Below the pieces are notes generated by a model that saw only the letters and a program-made list of their open reading frames with translations, made no database searches and was not told where the DNA came from. Below, piece by piece: positions 31,522-36,088 of a stretch of DNA of 36,088 nucleotides (positions are counted from its first letter, which is position 1; every line of letters begins with the position of its first letter). The position numbers and the translations under genes were made by a program. This DNA comes from Nostoc sp. NMS7 (GTDB lineage Bacteria > Cyanobacteriota > Cyanobacteriia > Cyanobacteriales > Nostocaceae). The stretch is from contig NZ_JABXKJ010000133.1 of assembly GCF_017115085.1 (NCBI RefSeq), positions 1 to 36,088 of the forward strand. The letters are read 5' to 3'.

Positions 31522-32784
31522 CTATTTGGGAACATTAGTCGCACTGAGTTCATCGCTTTTCCCTTTTCCCCTCTTTTTTGTACTTTCTGTCACTTTCGAT
31601 TCTTCTTCCTTGCTGGAGTTAACCATTTTCACCAAGTGCTGATTCAGATAACTTTGCGCCGAGATATAAAGACTTTCCCAAATCTCTTGATTGCGGCTGA
31701 TTTTAGTTCCTACTGTATTTCCTGCTGTTTTCTCTGATACCAAGTATTTACGGAAATAGTTATTCCACAAGTGTTGGAGGAAATCTTCAGCGAATTCGTT
31801 AAACGGCAGAATCCATTTATAGTCCTTGTCCAAAAATACCCGATAGGACGCAATTATTGGTAATGCCAGGTCAGTTGGCGCACCAAACCCAAAAGAATAC
31901 TTGCTGTCAGGCAACAATGTAGTTTTACGTATATCAATTGATGCTAAATCGTTAGCACCCTTTCTTCTGGGGTTGCTGATATGTTCTTGGATTATTTCGT
32001 AGAGTCTTTGCTCTATCCACAACGCTTGAGAAAGCAGAGGCAAAAGTGCAGTTAATCTTTCCCTTTCCGTGTCTGTGATATTAGAGGGGGGACTCATACC
32101 TGCTGGGTGCTTGGTTCGTTTATTACCGTCGGGGTTGTATCTATTTCTATCAAGGCAGTTAATCAACTTCACCAAATGGTTGACATTACATTGGGCATTT
32201 CTGGGAGCGCCGCTTTGGTTTTGATAATAAGCAATGCGGAATTTTCTATCTTCTGCTCTCTCTAACTGGACTAAATACTGCTTAATGAATTTGTAATCAC
32301 CCCTAGCGTTGACTTTGGAGCGAGAATCTACTGGCGTTGTCGTGTTGGAGGCCAGGGCTATATCCTTAGCCTCGTCTTCCGAGAGTCCGATGTGGATGGT
32401 AACTTTTACTCTGGCTTGACTTAAATTGTAGTTGTAATTTTTCGCTTGCTCAAACCCTAATATTGTGTGGCCACCGTTGATAATGCCATCGCTGCCCCCC
32501 TCGTTAGCTTCTAAGACTTCTAGCTCTAGTTCAGTTTTGTTCTTGACAGGTTTAGCAATATTAGCTGACAGAACAATTCCACTGTGACGAGAGAAGAATT
32601 TTTCGGGTTCGGTTGTCAGTGAGTCGAAGACTTGTCTGTAGGTCGCGCTTTTGCGGTTTGGTTCCCTGATATTGGGTTCTAGGGGTAGGTCTGTGGGGAA
32701 CGAGTCTACATGAGCAGTGGCGATGATGCAATTGGGGTTGGCTTGAAAATAGTTATCTATCTTGATGTTCCAAGTCTTGGGCAT
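31522..32784 (-). CDS. AIPR (abortive infection phage resistance)-like protein
   Basis: A 420-residue protein. Diagnostic segments are FFSRHSGIVLSANIAKPVKN, GSDGIINGGHTILGFEQAKN (the NGGHT motif matches the NGxQT box of AIPR proteins) and KDIALASNTTTPVDSRS. The C-terminal half is helical and ends in a Lys/Ser-rich tail (TESTKKRGKGKSDE). AIPR proteins are linked to abortive infection and often lie in defence islands; their biochemical activity is poorly known. A DndB/DGQHR-like relation is an alternative. It is monocistronic and extends the defence content of this window. Confidence 0.7.
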   Translation of the reverse strand: MPKTWNIKIDNYFQANPNCIIATAHVDSFPTDLPLEPNIREPNRKSATYRQVFDSLTTEPEKFFSRHSGIVLSANIAKPVKNKTELELEVLEANEGGSDGIINGGHTILGFEQAKNYNYNLSQARVKVTIHIGLSEDEAKDIALASNTTTPVDSRSKVNARGDYKFIKQYLVQLERAEDRKFRIAYYQNQSGAPRNAQCNVNHLVKLINCLDRNRYNPDGNKRTKHPAGMSPPSNITDTERERLTALLPLLSQALWIEQRLYEIIQEHISNPRRKGANDLASIDIRKTTLLPDSKYSFGFGAPTDLALPIIASYRVFLDKDYKWILPFNEFAEDFLQHLWNNYFRKYLVSEKTAGNTVGTKISRNQEIWESLYISAQSYLNQHLVKMVNSSKEEESKVTESTKKRGKGKSDELSATNVPK

Positions 32785-32947
32785 GCTTTGTTTACAAGGG
32801 AGGTGGAATTTCTATGTTAACCAAAACCGTTAATCAGATTCTTCACCTATAGAAGATTGGCGACTGTTACAAACATGAAGAATTGACCAGTGAACGCCGC
32901 GTTTTGGTGTGATGCTCCGGTTGACAGTGAAGCGCGCTTGCCTCACT

Positions 32948-33223
32948 TTAATAGTTTTTTGCCTGCTCATCCAAAAAACACCATAACCACTGTTCTCCTA
33001 ACTCAGCCGAGCTAATTACTGAATGTCCAGTTTCCTCGTAATGCCGTCGGGCATGTTGATGAACAGAAGTTTCCCTGCACAGCATCTTGCCGCAACTTTG
33101 ACAAATACGGAGATGCACCCAGCGACTGTTTATCTGGATACACTCTTCACAACGAAATACTGGGTAGTTTGCTTTAGAAATCAGAGTCTCCGTAGTCAGA
33201 TTATCTAAATGTTCGCAGCTCAT
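32948..33223 (-). CDS. UBP-type zinc finger protein
   Basis: A 91-residue protein carrying the Znf-UBP pattern: SCEHLDN, CEEC (about 25-28), LRICQSCGKMLCRETSVHQH, then ARRHYEETGHSVISS and EQWLWCFLDE. These Cys/His residues bind zinc ions. Stand-alone UBP fingers occur in many bacteria, where their role is unclear because there is no ubiquitin system. The fold is complete and the length typical. Confidence 0.85.
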   Translation of the reverse strand: MSCEHLDNLTTETLISKANYPVFRCEECIQINSRWVHLRICQSCGKMLCRETSVHQHARRHYEETGHSVISSAELGEQWLWCFLDEQAKNY

Positions 33224-33432
33224 AAGGATTTGAATTACACGTTAATCAAAGTATAGATTAGTGCAGGCAAACACAGCTAATTTTGTCAGTTAAGCATTAA
33301 AGTTCATATCTAAATGGCACACTTGATCAGGTCAAATCCATTATTTTTAAGGCTTTTGGGTGCGAGGTGTAGTAAATCTTTAATGCGGAAAAGAATTGTG
33401 CTTTCTTATATTGTGACAACAGAGCTAGCAAT

Positions 33433-33654
33433 ATGAAGCCATTGTGGAGAACTGCCATAATTTTAACTGCGATCGCTGGAGCTATCATCAGCGCTATCTT
33501 GATTTTCTAAAGAACTAACCAGCCATCCATTGCGCTTACCGAAGAATGGATAGCTACCCAAGTGGCTGATGGGGACAGCATCACAGTTCGTCAGACTGAT
33601 GGCAGCCAAATGTCAGTTGAGCTTTGCGGCATTGATGCCCCGGAAGTGAAACAG
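33433..33654 (+). pseudogene. Broken staphylococcal-nuclease (thermonuclease) homologue
   Basis: ATG 33433 encodes a TM/signal segment (AIILTAIAGAIISAILIF) and then an in-frame TAA at 33508. The same frame continues TEEWIATQVADGDSITVRQT and SVELCGIDAPEVKQ, the start of an SNase domain (first strands, DGDS and GIDAPE motifs). After about residue 74 the homology ends, exactly where the minus-strand gene at 33656 begins. The remaining two thirds of the nuclease, with its catalytic Arg/Glu, are missing. So there is both a nonsense codon and a 3' truncation. Confidence 0.65.
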
Positions 33655-33655
33655 G

Positions 33656-33928
33656 TCATGGCGTTTTTGATTTTCGTGCTGACTTTGGTGGCGTTCGATG
33701 TACGCCAAAGTATTTCTCGCTACGATAGCGCAACCATACCCGCAACACTTGAGGAATCTGCTCTTTTTCTTCTTTGCTCAGAGTGTTGTAAAGAGCTAAG
33801 GCGCGATCGCGTTCACCCCGACAGGCAGCGTTATTGTGGGCATCCCAATAGCTACGGGCTACCCGAATTCGCCGACAGACTTCTTTAATTAGTGCGTCTG
33901 TTGTAAGTGGAACGTCTTGCTTTGCCAT
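33656..33928 (-). CDS. Hypothetical small basic protein, 90 residues
   Basis: The protein is helical (DALIKEVCRRIRVARSYWDA; GERDRALALYNTLSKEEKEQ) and ends in a basic Arg/Lys/Pro-rich tail (HRTPPKSARKSKTP). The Arg-rich helix and tail suggest nucleic acid contact. ATG 33928 is a reasonable start. It abuts and probably replaced the 3' part of a nuclease gene on the other strand. Family unknown to me, though similar small proteins are common on Nostoc plasmids. Confidence 0.55.
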   Translation of the reverse strand: MAKQDVPLTTDALIKEVCRRIRVARSYWDAHNNAACRGERDRALALYNTLSKEEKEQIPQVLRVWLRYRSEKYFGVHRTPPKSARKSKTP

Positions 33929-34009
33929 ACTCAGATGTTTTAATGTTAGATTAATAACCCAAGTTGCTAGTACACTATAGCATTGCTCTTTATTCCCAAG
34001 TGACAGTAA

Positions 34010-34312
34010 TCATACACCTACATTGACTAAATCAACATCAGCAAGCCATATTATTCTACTTTGGGCAAATACTTCTTCTAAAATTGGGGAGCGCCATTCT
34101 ACCCCATAAAGCCAATTATCTTTGAGACTAAAAATTCCTTGAATAATACGGCGTGTCGGCTGTTCACCGAAATCAACCTCAACTATGTCCCCCAATTCAA
34201 AAGCCGGAGTAAAAATAGTAGACTTTTCTAGTACATTCGTTCTCTGGAATTCTTGCTCAGGTAAGTTGATACGTATTTGAGGCTCGACAATACTGAGAAA
34301 CAGGTGTTTCAA
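34010..34312 (-). CDS. Hypothetical SH3-like small protein, start uncertain
   Basis: About 100 residues; only a TTG (34312) is available as start and there is no Met inside. The beta-rich part (AFELGDIVEVDFGEQPTRR; IIQGIFSLKDNWLYGVEWRS) is typical of small SH3-barrel proteins that cyanobacteria carry in many copies. Its 5' end lies against the J-domain relic, so the true start may have been lost. No catalytic residues recognised. Confidence 0.45.
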   Translation of the reverse strand: MKHLFLSIVEPQIRINLPEQEFQRTNVLEKSTIFTPAFELGDIVEVDFGEQPTRRIIQGIFSLKDNWLYGVEWRSPILEEVFAQSRIIWLADVDLVNVGV

Positions 34313-34327
34313 GCGGCAATCAGTACA

Positions 34328-34899
34328 ATGGGATTAGATGAACAGGAGATAAGAGAAAAATTCGTGAAACATTTCTGAGGTTAGCTGAAATCTTTCACCC
34401 CGACAAGGTAAAAGATAGCGAGACACAAACAGATCATACAGAAATCATGAAATCAATCAATCAAGCCTACCAAGAAGGTGATTTGGCAAGACTTCTAGAA
34501 ATTGAGCGACTTCACCAAGTGGGAGAAACTATTGATCATAATAGCGAAGATGATTTAACTCGAAAATGTCGAACTATAGAACAGCAAAACCAAATTCTTC
34601 TGACTCAGTATGAAAACTTGAAACGGGAACTGCGTTTAGCAAAAAATACTCCAGAAGGAACAATGGTTTCTGATTCTCGCAAAGCTGCTAAAAAAGGCAT
34701 TGACTCTATGGCTATTATGGTAGAAACAATAGAAAATCAAATTGACGTTGTTTCTCAGATTCGGGATTTTGTCAAAGACTTTAAAGAACAGAAGATCACT
34801 ATCAAAGAATTTCTTGGTGGACCACCAACTCTGCACTCACTAGACGAGGAAATTATGTCAGATATTCTTGAGCAGATGTTGTCAGAATTAATGAGATAG
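34328..34899 (+). pseudogene. J-domain-like protein with a one-base frameshift
   Basis: ATG 34328 opens MGLDEQEIREKF but stops at 34376-34378. The adjoining frame reads TFLRLAEIFHPDKVKDSETQ (the HPD motif of DnaJ J-domains) then TDHTEIMKSINQAYQEGDLA, and continues to 34899 with a coiled coil (RKCRTIEQQNQILLTQYENL). One extra A in the AAAAA run at 34356-34360 restores EQEIREKIRETFLRLAEIFH. If translation instead begins at ATG 34447, a 150-residue protein without the J-domain is made. J-domain proteins stimulate Hsp70; the coiled-coil tail suggests a specialised partner. Confidence 0.6.
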
Positions 34900-34953
34900 T
34901 AGTTTATTTTTCTGAATAATCAGAGTTGGCAGTGAATAAAGACGTATTAACTA

Positions 34954-36088
34954 ATGGATTTATTTGACCAGCATCTTACAAAAATAACCGAAGAAGAAGC
35001 ACCACTGGCGGCTCGGATGCGTCCCCAAACACTCGATCAATTTATTGGTCAAGACCATCTTATCGGACAAGGAAGACTACTGCGGCGTGCTATTAGTTTG
35101 GATCAACTATCTTCCTTAATCTTTTCTGGGCCATCAGGGACTGGCAAGACTACTTTAGCGCGTGTTATTGCCAACACCACCCGCGCTCACTTCATCGCTA
35201 TCAATGCTGTACTTTCGGGAGTCAAAGAAATTCGAGCGGCAATTGAAATAGCCCAACAAAAGCGTAAGTTCCATAATCAACGAACTATTCTTTTTGTCGA
35301 TGAAGTCCATCGTTTTAATAAGTCTCAGCAAGATGCTCTATTGCCTTGGGTAGAGAATGGTACAATCATTCTCATTGGTGCTACCACCGAAAATCCTTTT
35401 TTCGAGGTAAACAAAGCACTTGTCAGCCGTTCGCGGATTTTTCAACTTCAGCAATTAACTGATAAAGATTTATACAAAATTGTTGAGCAAACACTAGCTG
35501 ATTCGGAACGCGGTTATGGCAAGTTAACAGTACAAATTGACACAGATGCTTTAGCTCATCTAGTTAATGTTACCAATGGTGATGCTCGTTCATTATTGAA
35601 TGCTTTGCAACTAGCTGTAGAGACTACACCCCCCGATGCTACAGGTGTTATTCATATTCCCCTAGCAGTCGCAGAAGAATCAATTCAACAACGTGCTGTT
35701 TTATACGACAAAGAAGGGGATGCCCATTTTGATACCATCAGTGCTTTTATCAAAAGCTTACGGGGTTCTGACCCAGATGCAGCACTCTATTGGCTAGCCA
35801 AAATGGTTTATGCAGGTGAAGACCCCCGTTTCATTTTCCGTCGGATGTTAATTCTTGCCAGTGAAGATGTCGGATTGGCTGACCCACAAGCAGTTGTCGT
35901 TACAAATGCCTGTGCCGAAGCCTTTGATCGCGTGGGAATGCCGGAAGGACGTTATCATTTGGCGCAGGCAGTACTTTATTTAGCGACTGCACCAAAGTCC
36001 AATAGCCTTATGGGCTTTTTTGATGCTTTAGCAGCAGTAGAAATTGAAAATGTTGCAGAAGTTCCCACTCATCTTAAAGATGCCAATC
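34954..36088 (+). CDS. rarA: Replication-associated recombination protein A (RarA/MgsA), 3' end outside window
   Basis: The frame is open from ATG 34954 to the window edge, 378 residues. RarA features: [20 protein letters not shown], Walker [10 protein letters not shown] (59-67; Ser where Pro is usual), Walker [11 protein letters not shown] (113-122), sensor [11 protein letters not shown] and SRSRIFQL. The Lid/tetramerisation part follows ([55 protein letters not shown]). RarA is an AAA+ ATPase acting at stalled replication forks with SSB. It is a chromosomal-type gene, so the window's right edge may be host chromosome. Downstream extensions cannot be seen. Confidence 0.95.
   Translation, partial: MDLFDQHLTKITEEEAPLAARMRPQTLDQFIGQDHLIGQGRLLRRAISLDQLSSLIFSGPSGTGKTTLARVIANTTRAHFIAINAVLSGVKEIRAAIEIAQQKRKFHNQRTILFVDEVHRFNKSQQDALLPWVENGTIILIGATTENPFFEVNKALVSRSRIFQLQQLTDKDLYKIVEQTLADSERGYGKLTVQIDTDALAHLVNVTNGDARSLLNALQLAVETTPPDATGVIHIPLAVAEESIQQRAVLYDKEGDAHFDTISAFIKSLRGSDPDAALYWLAKMVYAGEDPRFIFRRMLILASEDVGLADPQAVVVTNACAEAFDRVGMPEGRYHLAQAVLYLATAPKSNSLMGFFDALAAVEIENVAEVPTHLKDAN

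Noticed and set aside
31331..31642. Plus-strand frame of 103 codons rich in Phe/Leu
   Set aside because: It overlaps the end of the AIPR-like gene on the other strand and looks like a hydrophobic shadow. No ribosome site.

Overview
The window looks like DNA from a filamentous, Nostoc-type cyanobacterium. The signs are GCGATCGC (HIP1) octamers in many genes, heptameric tandem repeats of the GGGTGTA and CCCTGCT type, short dispersed repeats of the GCGTAGGCGTAGCCC type, CHAT/caspase proteins with WD40 or FGE domains, a group 2 sigma factor and a DUF5674 protein. Most genes are small, plasmid- or integrated-element-like orphans. A chromosomal-type gene (rarA) sits at the right edge. I read it as an accessory region, either a plasmid or an integrated element with degraded boundaries; the sequence alone does not decide which.

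Layout. (1) 1-9567 is a conflict/defence block. It holds a CHAT-nSTAND1-WD40 protein (minus, cut by the window edge), an operon of RHH protein, small Pepco/trypco-like protein and caspase-FGE protein (plus), and a large SIR2-STAND-TPR-cold-shock protein (minus). A truncated helicase (9687-10019) marks its right junction. (2) 10348-13783 is a minus-strand plasmid-maintenance-like block: an orphan protein, an SH3-like small protein, a ParB/KorB-flavoured HTH/coiled-coil protein and an XRE regulator. The regulator has a cluster of four CTATTGG operator-like sites upstream. (3) 14424-19321 is a long plus-strand series of small genes around an ERF-family single-strand annealing protein. Several of these genes are broken. 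(4) 19325-20329 is a short minus-strand operon with DUF5674 and an RHH-like protein. (5) 20870-28338 is a module bounded by inwardly facing, oppositely oriented arrays of 11-bp iterons. It encodes an HTH protein, a coiled-coil/membrane protein (frameshifted in this sequence), a membrane-anchored protein interrupted by a complete group II intron, a polytopic membrane protein and a membrane-anchored P-loop ATPase with a winged-helix-like tail. Between its genes lies a 427-bp array of about 37 GTTTC/GAAAC half-sites resembling ParB-parS half-sites. (6) 28449-36088 holds small membrane/coiled-coil proteins, gene relics (TenA-like, nuclease, J-domain), a group 2 sigma factor, an AIPR-like abortive infection protein, a UBP zinc finger and rarA.

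The strongest candidate for an undescribed system is region 5. Its combination of inverted iteron arrays, a centromere-like array and a membrane DNA-translocase-like ATPase suggests a DNA segregation, anchoring or transfer apparatus with no recognisable relaxase or classical ParA. A second pattern runs through the window: four loci each look broken by one missing base at or beside a short single-base run. Those breaks may be assembly errors rather than real decay.
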